Assembly: GCA_025642065.1 (NCBI GenBank)
Contig: JAODUP010000012.1
Location: 698,501-762,500 of the forward strand
Direction of reading: 5' to 3'
Length of the DNA: 64,000 nucleotides
Source of the DNA: Paralvinella palmiformis
Lineage: Eukaryota > Annelida > Polychaeta > Terebellida > Alvinellidae
In this document: positions 1 to 47,067 of the stretch, one piece after another
How positions within the stretch are numbered: the first letter of the stretch is position 1
Layout: each line of letters starts with the position of its first letter
Program-made: the position numbers and the translations under genes
Notes under the pieces: generated by a model
The model's input: the letters and a program-made list of their open reading frames with translations, nothing else
Database searches by the model: none
What the model was told of the DNA's origin: nothing

Positions 1-7522
<7,522 letters not shown>

Positions 7523-7596
7523 ACACACACATACACACATGCACGCACACACGCACGCATGCATATAGACACACACGCACACACAAGAACTTGTAT

Positions 7597-7602
7597 AATA
7601 AA
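7597..7602 (+). promoter_or_regulatory. Candidate polyadenylation signal of copy A
   Basis: AATAAA lies 75 bases after the stop codon, in the expected place for a 3' UTR. It is a short motif in AT-rich DNA, so support is only moderate. Confidence 0.45.
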
Positions 7603-8098
7603 ATGTGTCAATGACGAGATACATAATATTCAGAGCCTATTACAGGTTTAATAACGTGTTTAATAATATTTTTGTTTACAACAATAACACATCTATTGAA
7701 GAGAAATGGTCAATTACTTGAAGCACACATACCTATCCCAGGACACAATATAAAGTTGTAGGTATTATGACATGATGATCATAGATCAGTGATATAATTA
7801 ACAATCAACCTGATTAACAACAACAACAATAACAACAACAACGATAACAACAACAACGTCAACAATAACAACAACGTTAACAGTAACAACAACATCAACA
7901 ATAACCGTAACAACAACTGGCATATCACAACAAAAGTAACAAAACACAGTTATAATCTTAGTAATAACAGTTGTGATTTGTAGCTTTATACAGTTTATGG
8001 TTTTTAATAATAATAATAATAATAATAATAATACACGCATGCGTGTACGCTCGCGTGTACGAACACACACACACACCCAGAGAAAGAGGGGGAGAGAG

Positions 8099-8144
<46 letters not shown>

Positions 8145-9233
8145 TATATATTTTTTTATAATCAAGTTAACTCTAGTCTAAATGTAAATGGTAGGATGCT
8201 GTAATAAGGAACTGATAGCCAGTAATTTACTTCTAGATAATATTATTATTACATTGAAAACTTATCTGAGAGATATAATATTATCATCTAGATACCTGAT
8301 CTAAAAGATAGAACATACTTATATTGATACTTGATTCAAGAGTTTTAACATTATTTATTTAATCTAAGAAATTCCCTACTCAGTCAACATCGGCCTATAA
8401 AATGTTTCATTAATAATATATTTCGATGTTGGAATTCATATTCCAGGCACAATAGAACTTTATTGCAATTTTTATATAAATCAATTAACGATGATTGATA
8501 ACATTAGAACTTTCAGATCGAGATCTTTAGTTTGAAAAAGGTTATTTTTAAGAAACATTTTCACAACGCAATTACTTAGAGTCTAATAAAATATTATAAA
8601 ATTCTCTCAATATGATCTATTCGGTGTTTGACACAACGATAATTGAAGCACAGTGCACATTCAAACACCTGCACTCCCTGTCCACATCCATACATATAGT
8701 TCGACAATATCAATATATGGATTAAGTAGCCAAATATTTTGAACAAACCCCTACCCACTAATACATGGAAGATTCACATAACGAGCTAATTAAAAGAAAA
8801 CATAAAATAAGTGTCATATCGGTTCTAAATGTTGTCATACATATGTTAGGTAATCTCTGATGACATATGACAGGCGGATTATAAACACGATATAGACTAT
8901 ATTGTGTAACAGATAACGGGGCCTGATCGAAACCAGATTACAATGAGATCTGCTATATCTATTGTTTGGGCTCGAATAAATACTGAATGGTTTTGTTGAC
9001 ATTGGCCTGCTTAGAGCGGATATAATTGAACTTATCGGATAAAACACACGATTGTCGAATTAGAGATGGTAAATAGTCAGCGTTCCTCGTCTGATAGATG
9101 ATTGATCTGGGAATAATTAGTCAAAAACTCCAATAGAAGCTGAACTCCAAGTCAGTGAACTGTATCTAAAATATGGAACACATGATGATACAGCTTCTCT
9201 ATCTCTCTGCTGGGTTTTCATTGTTTGTCCTTA

Positions 9234-9293
<60 letters not shown>

Positions 9294-9661
9294 GCTTATT
9301 AATGTGGTGGTGAGAGGAGTAAAAGTGTAACCAGGTGAAGAGGTTGTTAATGACATTTATTGTTTGTTGTCTAGAAGGAATGACGACAGAAGGTGACCTG
9401 AGATTCCGACACTCAAATGCTGACCCTGGAGATCCTGGAGAATGTTGAAAAGCTCTCCATTTGAAGTGATCATAACACAACAATATCCACCTATAATTAG
9501 GTTTATGACTATAATATTTATCGAGGGACGGGGGAGGGGCATGGTGTTGAATGGGTTCATAACGCTTGGTCAGTCTGTGTACTTCATATAACATATTAGT
9601 GAATACGCCATCTGGGACCTCTACTATTGGCCAACCTTCTGTATGCACCACTTTATCCATC

Positions 9662-10112
<451 letters not shown>

Positions 10113-11497
10113 ATTGATTTACATATTCCCTATGGTTGGGATCGATATAATCAACTAACATAAATATAATATTGTTGTTAGTATTCTATTTCCAGAACCA
10201 ACCCATGTTTGTCATCAAGTTACAAGTAGATTGTTGTTTGTGTCTTGTCAAACAAATGTCCTTATTTAGCCTTATAGACCTCTCTACGGCAGACATATCT
10301 CTTTAGCAACTTTAATCTATTAACCACTAATTTAACCTTCACTCGTAAAGGTCACAGGCTCCTCTACAACAGTCTGGGCTGGCAGGAGCCGTAAGTACTT
10401 GCGTGGCCCCGACATAAAATATGAACCCTTCGTGCTAATGAAGCCATTCTTATTCACTGGTCTTCGAGTAGGCAGCGCCTCCTGGTGTGTCCCTATTACC
10501 GTACTATCAACATAAATCTATGCCAGTAAGCTGACCTAGATCTGACGTTGACATGTTATGGCCGTACACCGGCTTGTTCAGTAATTATTTCAATGTTCTG
10601 ATTACAAAACGGATAAATACTCGTTTGTAGATGTTTTCTTTCATTTGGAAAAAGGCCAGATGATGGATTTTGTTTTAAATATAAGAATCGCCTTCGCTGA
10701 AATATTCTCCCAAACTGGGAATAATCGCATATAATTTACATATGTAACTTCAGTATTACGACACAAGGATTACGAGGACATAGAAATGACCAGAGATTTT
10801 CAATATATACCTAGACCTAAAGGCAAATAGGAAACCTTTTTTTCGAAATTTCGACTTCTGGATTCAAACATAATTTTGCAATGACCTTTGGTTAGGTAAT
10901 GGACAATATTTATGACGCATGCGCAGTAAAATACAACACTACTGTGGTCCTTTGGGTGATCTATATATAATTTTGATATCTTATTAAGTTTATCGCATTT
11001 TCTTAAATGATTCTAGTGTAATATAAAGCAGTATGTACAAGATATATTTGACGGTTATTAGAATATTGTATTACCTTCTTTGGAAACATTTATTAGAACT
11101 ATCTGTTTTACGTCAACCTAAAATGACGATACACAACTGAATCAAACCATTTCAAATACACGTATTGAACATTTAATTATATAAGAGGAAAACAAAGAAG
11201 AAAGAAAACATTGCTGGGAGAGGACACCATTAAAGGTGCATTTAGCTGAATTATACTCTTAATATTATCATGTGTTGTGTCATATGAATTACTGTAACAT
11301 CCTGAAGGTGTGAAGCTATTTTCAATCGTTTGCATCAAACCTCATGAGATATATTATCTCTGTGACAAACGATCCCAGACATGAAGCTTTACCTAAAATT
11401 TAATTAATTAGTAAGCTTTTGACACAAAGACATGCACTTAGAGTAAATGACATTTTCCGACCTATCTTCAATAGTGGGATAACATACGTGTAGTGTG

Positions 11498-11561
<64 letters not shown>

Positions 11562-12119
11562 CACACACACACACATAGGTTTATATATGGCCTATTTATG
11601 TGCTTAAGTTTTGCAAACGGTACCTGATTTACGAAGGTATTATTATGTGTGAGATATTTATCCTCAATCCTGATTTGCATATAACCATAAACAAGCAGCT
11701 TCCAACCGGATGTTCTTAGAATGATGCAAAACTAAATAACATTGATCAACGGGTAAGCCGTATATTTTTATGGTCTGGTAGCAACTTTGATGTGTGAAAA
11801 CGTTGATTCAAACAAACGTGAAATAAAACAAATATATTTAGATAAGTAACAATATATTGTCCGTTTATTATTAATATTGATATTGATATTAATATTAATA
11901 TAGGTATCTTCCAAACATGTAACACTAACTAGTAACTATGATGATATTATTAATAAATTAGTAATTTATTATGTGTTTTAAGTCGGTCATTTACATTATA
12001 ATGATTATGCCACTTCAGTTATGAAGGTGAAATAAATAAACAAATAAATATATGTATAAATGTTGTTGTACGGCCAATTCGTAGTCTGAAAGGTAAACTG
12101 AAATATGATAGGGTTAAAA

Positions 12120-13060
12120 ATAATATTATGATATTCTGGACTCGTATGAAGCATTTGATAAAGTTGACCATAATCTTGTTTTCTCTCGGTTGAAAGAAAT
12201 GCTTGGTTTATCAAGTAAAAATATTTGAACAATTTCAATCCTATTTGGAACAATACTCCCGGAGATGGTCTGTTCAAAGTATTTTATCCGATACGCAGTC
12301 ATTCTTATCTGGTGTACCACAAGGTTCAGATCTTGGTCTTTTGATTTTCACAATATCCCCCCCCCGATCATATTACACGGACATGCCGTTATATATCACT
12401 CGTATCTCGAAGGTACACAACAGTATAAACCACTATTTTATTATTATGAATTAAATTTCACCTCTTCCTTGAAGAATTTAGAACATCTTATTTCTGATAT
12501 TCGACTATGGGATGACTGAAATTATTCTCAAATTAAATGTTGACAAAACAAATAGTCTCTATTTGACTTTAACACAATATGTAAAATTCCTAAATTCATT
12601 TCCTCTAATAGGTCAGTAAATAATATAGAAGCTGCTTTTGACAAATATATTAATATGTATGAGCATGTCACATTAGTAGGCCTAGTTGTCTACTATCAGG
12701 TTAAGAACATCCACTCTCTAAAAGGATTCTTAACACACACAAAACACTTGTTACTCTAGTCCATGCCTTTTTTATATCTCAAGTAGACTACAATAACCTC
12801 CTGTTATATGACATGTTTGATTATAAGATCAATTGGTTTCAGCAAATTCAGAATAGTGCAGCTCGCATTGCGACAAATATATGAAAATATGGTTATATAT
12901 CTCCAAATTTCCAAAACCTACATTGGCTACATATTATATAGCGTATCCATTTCATAATTTTAATAACAGTTTATAAATCTATCAGTGGTATAGCCCCTGA
13001 ATACCTTAGTGAATTCGGGTTCATTTGAAAAACATCCCAAAACTCAGGTCAGATATTATT
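12120..13060 (+). pseudogene. LINE (CR1/L2-like) reverse transcriptase relic
   Basis: Broken reverse transcriptase in several frames. Recognisable pieces are AFDKVDHNL near 12146-12175 (usual form KAFDTVDHNLL), FQSYL near 12233, SGVPQGSDLG near 12310-12340 (RT palm motif SGVPQGS-LGP) and, near 12920-13010, LHWL...RIHF...VYKSISGIAPEYL, the usual C-terminal end of CR1/L2 proteins. The frame changes after the first motif and there are stop codons, so it is dead. The catalytic YADD box is lost: the stretch after the poly-C run at 12357-12365 is scrambled. Confidence 0.8.
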
Positions 13061-14698
13061 GCAGATACCTGTGTCTTGGCTTAAGTCATATGATGATTGT
13101 GCATATGTTTGTTTTTTACAAACATCTTACGAATTTTAAAAGTTGCTATGTATGTTCATGGTGTGAATATGGAGAATTTGATTATGAATATGTGTTATTT
13201 TCATGGATGTAATCTTGACGACAGATATTTGGACAGCATCATTGATTTCTCCAAGCAAAGAAATTGGATTCCATCCCTCATTGAAAATTAATTCAATGCT
13301 TGTCATCCAATTAGAAGATAGAATAAAGTTTTTATAAGAGTCCATTTCATTTTAGTCGTTACGTTAGAGGGCCACGGTCGAGTTGATGGACACCGCCGAC
13401 ATGGTGGAGACCACGTGACATGGATGTTGTCAACATAATGATCATCACCGAGATCACAGTCCAAATGTTAGTCCCAAACAATGTCATATTCATTAGCTAG
13501 ATAAATGTATACAAGGATAGCCATAATAAATTACTCTTTGGTTTATGTCTATGTCTACGAACATCTAGCTTTCAACATAACTGAATAATATTATTGTATA
13601 CCAGATAAAATAATGATTTATACGAAACAGATCTGTCTCGTATGCTGAAACATATAATTATAGCAATTGGTGGAAAATTTGCAAACCTTACTTTATACTT
13701 ACAAACGTAAACAGATGTGTTAATGGGTAAAAATTGAATTAAGTCTTCTAAACGCAAAACGTAAAATGAGAACGATTCATTAATTTTATTAAATAAAAAA
13801 GTCTTACAAGTTTCATTAGAAAATATTTTAAAACTGAGACAAACTCATCACAACTTATTTATCTTTTGGAGAGTACATATTAACCACAAATTATGTCAAA
13901 ATTAGCACCAGGTTATGTATTACAATCATTAACACAAAAAAAGGTTTCTAATATCATTAAATAGCCGTAAATGATTAGAATATTTTTAAACGAACACATG
14001 ACTGGTAAAAAGAGGTAGCACATATTAAAGTTTTACTTGATATATTTCAATACATTTTAAGTCATATGTTATATTACTATGTTGTAGTAATATATGGCAC
14101 CGTGTGTTAAAATTGTATAGTGAGGTGGCATAGGTGCTATCCGCAACATATTGCGTGTTGTACATCAGCACTATATGGTCTGTCAATGTATACCATGAGC
14201 TTGTAGTGCTACGTCTTGCAACAATTGATGGTGGTATATTGTAGTAGTACTACATAATCCCACCTTATAGCGATATATCGTATGTATATGAACTTTTGAC
14301 AATGTTGGTTGTGACTTTTTACAATTATCAAGTAGAGCTTGATGGGTAGCCACCGGATATCCGGGAGTCTTCGTGCACATAACTCACTGCTGTTAGAGCG
14401 ATCTTCATTATTATTATTAATTTTCAACTGATATTTGTAAAATATATGAGTGATGCTCTACTAATAGCCGTTTTTGTCCGTCACTTTTATCCGTGAAGCG
14501 AATCAACTACGATTGTGTTCGACAAAGTGTACTAATGTTCGCTGCTAATTCTCCACCAAACACTTCCCACCGCGCTACATATTTTGTAAACACTACGATA
14601 TGGTAGCACATTTACAAGACTGTTAAGTTATTAAGTAGTACACCAAAACTACAGTTTGTAAACGAGCAGATATCGAACCGGTTGCCATCAGTGTTCAA
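13061..14698. other. Intergenic between LINE relic and transporter 3' end
   Basis: AT-rich sequence with no recognised gene. It should include the 3' UTR of the minus-strand transporter (below 14699), but I see no clear AATAAA in the first 250 bases after its stop, so the poly(A) site is unresolved. Confidence 0.5.
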
Positions 14699-35468
<20,770 letters not shown>

Positions 35469-36034
35469 GGTTACATGTAAACGCAGCTGTCATTGGTCGA
35501 CGTGACTGGAATAAATCAAAAGACGCACGAAATTAATTATATAAAATCAATTTGAAAGAAAAGAACAACAACAAGAAATAAATACAGCAAAGTTAACGAT
35601 TTTCCATTTGCACAAACATTCACAGCCATGATATGATCCCAGGTGAAACGAATAAAATTCAGTTCTAATTAACAAGAATTTAACAAACATGTCTACTTTA
35701 TTCTCGGTGGAAACGCCATCAGATAACTCGATGTCTCTGATAAGATAATGGTTTGTGTTGTAATGTTGTTGTCCGCTGTGAACATGTTGTTTTATAGTAG
35801 TGACCATGGTCAGGTGTTCTGGCCATTGGCCAAGTTAATCTACTTAATAGTCTCCGTACTCTGACATCGAAGCTAGCTTCTTTAGTATCATGGCTGTCTT
35901 TCACCTTAACAACCCTCGGTCAGGTGATGCTCTCTGATGTATCATGCAATATGCTTCCAGGTAATTCGGTGCCAATATCCAGACAAGACATACAAGATAA
36001 CTGCATCTGTTTAAAATATGTTTTGTGTTAAACG

Positions 36035-36127
<93 letters not shown>

Positions 36128-37114
36128 TTCGGGAGTTTTATTAAAATAAATAGATTATAGTTTTGATGATATGAAACATTTGTTTTTATCATCACATTAC
36201 CACATCTGTAAAGATACAAATAACGGTAGTAATTAATGTAAAAGGAACGTATCCATTTTTGTTGGCATCAGCGACTTCGCATATATTATCTTTTGTGCTA
36301 GTAACAGCTGTGATATATCTTGTGCTAGTAACAGCTGTGATATATCTTGTGCTAGTAACAGCTGTGATATATTCCTGTTACTGCCGTCAGAGCCATTAAG
36401 AGACAAACACGCTGTCTGGTACTAGACAAGATATATGCTCCCCATCTCTCCCAGGTTGTACAAGTGACTTGCTGTGTATCCTGCGACATACTTCTCCTGA
36501 ACACTCTTAACCCAATCATCATCTGATGTTTAATGTAAATGAAAACATTGTTGTTTTACGGCCACGTTTGTGCACATGGTAGGCTAAATGGGCCGAACGA
36601 CCTCCAAAGGTAATGAGGAGAAGTGAAAGATGAAACACCCTTCTGATATAGTCCGGCCGGGGTTTGAACCCAGGCGCCATAGATTTGTGGCTAACCGCAA
36701 TATCAGTTAAGACATGGAGGCGTTGACAAGTCCACAACAGATAATGATGTATAGAATATTATTGCCAGTTATTAAGCAAACCAGTATACCTCTGACCCTG
36801 TCTAGGTCATATCGTTCATCGACTTCTTATCCGTCGAATAGATAATAACAACGACAACAACAACAATTTTCATTTAGCACCAATTTCAGTTGTCAATTAT
36901 TAGACATTTTACATAAATCAAACTGATACACATTACTAATATAAAATCGGGGAAGGCTCATTGCATTAATTAATGACAGCCTTCAACATGTTTTAAGACC
37001 TTTTCTAGAAACATCATCTGTTACGTAATCCCTGACAGTACTTAATAGAGTGTTCTAAAGTCTCTGCGAAAAAGTGATAAAACATGATCTCCATTAATCT
37101 TGATGTATTTGTCA

Positions 37115-37182
<68 letters not shown>

Positions 37183-37503
37183 ATGAGAAACGACGAAAGA
37201 CTGCAAAGTTCAAATATTAGCTCCATTCTGGAGTATGTATCTGGATCTTGGTCATACAGTTTGGTAGAGTAATCTTTTCCAAGTGGAGACAGTGTAGAGA
37301 TTTCAGTAGAAGAATGATTGATATGAACAAATTATTTAATATCAGTAAACAACCTGATAGTTGTCATGTACAAATATGTGATCCCATGAGAAAGGATTAC
37401 AACAATCCAGAATAAAACTAATGAAGACGTCAATGACCTTCTCCGATGGAAATGTGCCAGGGCATATTTTGTAGATGATACCACTGTCAAGGGCGAACTT
37501 ACA

Positions 37504-37547
<44 letters not shown>

Positions 37548-38650
37548 AGGTTCACATTTAAGTTTTACTGTTACATATTTCTGTGAGATGTTTCATTTCA
37601 TCGTCTTATTTCTCAAGGGATTCGTCTTATGACCCACTATTGAAAGTCATCCAAACAGATCAAGTTATCCAGTCAGATACTACTGCAGTTAGATACTATT
37701 GGAGTCAGATACTATTGCAGTCAGATTCTATTACAGTCAGATACCCGTTTCTCGGCTCAAGTCATACCGCGATTATGTGTTTATTGTTGTTGCTGTTACT
37801 TTGTGGAATAGGTTGCCGATAGAAAATAGCCAATGTATGGCCCTGTTCTGAGTAGGGCCAATACGCTGCTACTCATGCATGTTTGGCGAGGTTGCACTTC
37901 GAATTTCCCGAACGACTTGGCAACTTTGGATTTCAAGTAATTATGTTACTCTAAGTGGCACACTTTCGGCACAGATACGATATCATTAAACGCAAGAAAC
38001 TGATCAATTTATGTGTTCAAAAACACATACAACCATGATAAAATAAACTTCCGTTAGATATACGCATGCGCATGCTGACATTCCGTAACACTTGTGCATG
38101 CGCATGATGACGGAGTTGATTTGATCACGCAATCCTAAATAAATACACCCTTCGGCAAAATATTTAGAGCCCGTTTGTAGCACCACGTGTTAATCGATCT
38201 CCATGATATAATAAATTTTATGGCTTGTACCTCAGCACTATTATCAAATTTGAATAAATAAACCATAAGGATAATTATAGGCTTATATTGTTAACTTGTG
38301 CTGAATTTTTTTTAAATTGTAGTATGAAACATTATTTTGCGCGACGGTGTATTCGTAGTTGTATTTTCAGTGTCACGTGATCAAACGACAGGCGGCCAAG
38401 ATGGCGAATCGGTGTTTGCGTTGTTGAGTTATTGCCTATTAAATATTCGTTTATTAGTGTTATGATGAGCGATCTCGTATACAAAAATGTCCTGCTGAAT
38501 CAATGAATGTGAGTGTTATTCAAAGAACCTAACTTTTTATTTCGTCACGACCTGTAAAAAGGGCGAAGTGAAACCTCGCCAATTTAGCATAGATAACGAT
38601 CAAGCTCTCATCGGGCACCTGAGTGGTATTCAAGCCAGTAGATAACAGAA
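35469..38650. other. Region upstream of transporter start, possible promoter
   Basis: Contains microsatellites at 36037-36126, 37118-37177 and 37506-37545, a 29-bp direct repeat three times near 36295-36370 (TTGTGCTAGTAACAGCTGTG), and SINE family 1 at 36535-36725. At 38060-38110 there are two CATGCGCATG motifs resembling NRF-1 sites, and at 38390-38410 a GGCCAAGATGGCG motif resembling a YY1 site. No coding exon recognised. Confidence 0.5.
36535..36725 (-). repeat. SINE family 1 copy
   Basis: Reverse orientation: CGCCTCCATGTCTTAACTGA head, GGGTTCAAACCCCGGCCGG as B-box, then the family body and a CCACTT-like GTGGCCGTAAAACA tail region. It carries recognisable tRNA-like A and B boxes. Confidence 0.75.
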
Positions 38651-38654
38651 ATCC

Positions 38655-38855
38655 GACTTATCTTGAAAAGTTTAAATCTATTCTGAAAACACACTTGTTT
38701 ATGGTTGCTTTGACGGATAAATAAAGATTATCATTCAAATCTTCTATCGTGTTTCTACAGACATATTCTTTGGGGCATCACTGTACAGTGTCTGAATTGG
38801 TTAAATATATTTATTAAATATACTTTATAATTATTATTATTATTATTTGTTCAAA
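38655..38855 (+). mobile_element. 3' end of CR1/L2-like LINE with (ATT)n tail
   Basis: TTGAAAAGTTTAAATCTATT, CTGAAAACACACTTGTTTAT and a TTATTATTATTATT tail match the copy at 61690-61926. Such short 3' ends with an ATT tail are typical of truncated LINE insertions. Confidence 0.65.
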
Positions 38856-39879
38856 GGTAACAGATGACAGTCATTAAAGCCCCCACTAGCACACTCACTC
38901 AATCACTTACTCACCCATTCTATTGTTATGCAGATAAATTAATAAAGTGTTCTAGATCAGAGAAATAAAGTAACTGAAAGATGAAATTTAAAGAAGTCCT
39001 ATAATTGATGCTAATATCGGAATCATTTTTGATCGTATTTAATTGTTGTTTGTAGTCATTTATATAAAACTGTCTATTGGATTTCTACACAATCAGAGAA
39101 ATCATAGGCTCCAGTCTAACCTCTGATAGGCTCCTGTCTAGCATCTGATAGGCTCCAATCTAGCTTCTGATACTCCACATTTTAATAAATCTTGAACTGG
39201 CTCAATTATCCTACAAAACTAGGTATACAAGTCAGAAGTACCAGCATGCACAAATAACTTCACACGCAGCTCTCCAGTGTTAGATGAGATTATGAGATGT
39301 TTCACCCATCAATAAAGAGCTTTCACCTGATAGTATAATTTTTTCTAGGTAATAACTTCTCAGCAAAATTACCAGGGCAAAACCAGCGCCGAGGCTAAGA
39401 AATAATCACTGACTGATTAACTGACTGACTGACTGACTGACTGACTGACTGACTGACTCACTCACTCACTCACTCACTCACTCACTCACTATATCACCAA
39501 GGAGAATATAACTATTATCTGAGGAAGTACGTACTACGAAGCCAAACCTTTATTAGGAGTGTATCAGTGGGTACTTTATTTAGCTGACTCACATTGAAGT
39601 GTCCCATAAACAAAGATATATTTCGTATTCGAACACACGACCTAGACGTTTACGGGACAGTACTTAAACGTATGTACTATCAGAAGGCCCAGTCTATAGT
39701 AAGAAGGATGTAAATAAAACAACTCTTCAACGAGAACACAAATAGCGTGACACTTGGTGATAAAAAGAGGCTATGGTATTTAGGATATCTGGGTAACTAT
39801 AAATACTGTGACCTAGATACATATATCTCATTAATTTACCTGCTATGCAATCTACATTACAGGACTCCTATATCTTGTA

Positions 39880-40140
39880 GATGATGATAATGGTTGGTGT
39901 TTTACGGTTACCTTTGTGCACATGGTAGGCTAAATGGGCCGAGCGATCTTCAATGTAATGAAGTGAAGTCAAAGATGAAACACCCTTCAGATTTGCCCAC
40001 GCCGAGATTCGAACACGGGTGGTAGTGATGATGATGATGATTGGTGTTTTATGGCCACTTTTGTGCACATGGTAGGCTAAATGGGCCAAACACGGGTGGT
40101 AGTAATCTGTGGTCCAACACGCTACCGTTAGACCAAGGAG
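39880..40140 (-). repeat. Two joined SINE family 1 copies
   Basis: The body occurs twice in the same orientation (TTTTACGG/TTTTATGG, GTGCACATGGTAGGCTAAAT, ACACGGGTGGTAGT). The outer copy has an internal deletion of about 90 bases and keeps the tRNA-like head (GTCTCCTTGGTCTAACGGTA); the inner one has lost it. A (TGAG)n array follows at 40173-40321. Confidence 0.8.
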
Positions 40141-45386
<5,246 letters not shown>

Positions 45387-47067
45387 CAGTGTTGGAAATT
45401 CCAGAAAAAATCATCAGACACCAGGGATGTCAAGTCCTAGAAGTGGTCAGCCCCGATAAAAAGTTGTCAGCCCAGGTGTCCCAAAAAAATAGCTGTGCAA
45501 GAAATCAGTATACAGGGGCAAAGGGGGGATTAGTAGTTGGTTATTTATGCATAATGGGATTTTTAAATGTCAATGGAAATGGGTTTTCACCACGTGAAAT
45601 AAAAACACACTAATGATTTAGTTATTAAACATCCAACTTTATTTCAACATAAAATAAAATATTCATTTGAACAGTTTAATTACTGGGAGTATCATATTAC
45701 TCTAGTTCAGAAAATGTGAATGACAATCAGATTCAGCAACACCTGGAGCTGGAGCACTCTCCGACCACTGCCTCATCTGCATCGTCTGCTTGGCTATCCA
45801 CTGCTGCCGTCAAAGCCTCTTCTAGTGCCTGGATCTCGGGCCTTTGTATCCCCAGACACTATTCCAACCAGACATTTTAATTTACATTCTTGAAATTATT
45901 ATAATTAAGGTTACATCTTATTTGTATTAGTTTAATTAGATTAGATTATCCTGGTATTTTGCTCTTAACCAGATATTACACACACCAAATCAAATAAATA
46001 CAATTCCTCCAGTCAAACAAGATAAGCTTATAGTTACAGGCCTTTCTGAAATGAGTTAGCCAGTCTCCAATACCTAAACAGTTCTGCCCCCATCCAATAA
46101 GATCATGGGACCATATCAGTTGTAGTTTGGTGGATTATCTAATTTCGAAAAACCTGAATGTTGTTCATTATGAATCAATAATATTGGTATCAGTGTCAGT
46201 GTCAATGTCATTGATCACCAGCCAGAAAAAACATTGGAATTTTCATGAGGGAACTATTTTTCTTTTCCCTTTGGTGGTATCATACACTTTATTTGAAACT
46301 TTGGGCTCAACCTTTTCCTTCTTTTCGGGGGTTCAATTCCCAAATATCGATGCAGCATGTTGCCGATAAACTGATGTGCATGTGTGAGAGATTTAAATAT
46401 CTGTAAAACGATTGCTGATTGGTTGAAAGAGGAGATTCCATTAATATTTGGACAATCACTATCGTCGTACCAATACTTCATATGTCAACAATAACACGTG
46501 TAAAACATAAACACAACGAGTTCCGCGCACGCGTGATGAGGCTCAATTTCACTCCAGCCAACATTTGCAGCATAAAACATGTTGAAAATGACAAATAAAA
46601 AACCGTTTTGTTGAGGGAAATTAAGCTTTACTATTATTATATTTATATATGGCGTTTGATCCAAACTAGACTAGATCTACGGACTTGTATAAAACGACAT
46701 TTACACATTCGATGACATATAATAGGACAGGAGTAATACGGATTATCTGCACACACAAAACTATAATGCACACATCACAATAAATGTATTCATAGGTTCA
46801 AAACTCGAAGCGCAGCCGCTTCAACGTTGCTTTTTGCCCCTACCGGAAATCAGCGCTGTTTGGTCATGGCGGCCCAATCACATACCACTGAGTGATCGGT
46901 CTAGTTTTCTTTCAGGTCAATGATATTAACTGTTTTATTTGCCGTACAAAATATAGAATAAGTTGAATATCAGAATGACCACCTTGCCGGCAACAATAGA
47001 AAGATGCAGGCCCGGATTAAGAAGTGTCGGCCCCGGGCTTCCAGGCTGGCTTTTATTTTCAACACTG
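45387..47067. mobile_element. hAT-type DNA transposon, non-autonomous, with perfect 8-bp target duplication
   Basis: The ends are CAGTGTTGGAAAT (left) and ATTTTCAACACTG (right), typical CAGTG hAT termini in inverted orientation. CTTAGACC stands directly outside on both sides (45379-45386 and 47068-47075), a perfect 8-bp target-site duplication as made by hAT transposases. The 1681-bp interior has no recognisable transposase. It contains short open frames, mainly on the minus strand, and a promoter-like spot (CCGGAAAT, ATGGCGGC and CCAAT motifs near 46855-46880). Confidence 0.88.
45640..46484 (-). other. Possible captured gene fragment inside hAT element
   Basis: On the minus strand a 75-codon frame (46481-46254) begins MKYWYDDSDC and contains PPKRRKR just before a possible donor AAAAG|GTTGAG. 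A separate open stretch (about 45872-45749) follows GGAATAG and reads LGIQRPEIQALEEALTAAVD, then an acidic run and a stop. AATAAA follows at about 45650. This could be a two-exon captured host fragment. I do not recognise the protein. Splicing is a guess. Confidence 0.3.

Noticed and set aside
7798..8076. Val-rich minus-strand frame as a membrane protein
   Set aside because: It is a translation of imperfect AAC triplets with no splice or domain evidence.
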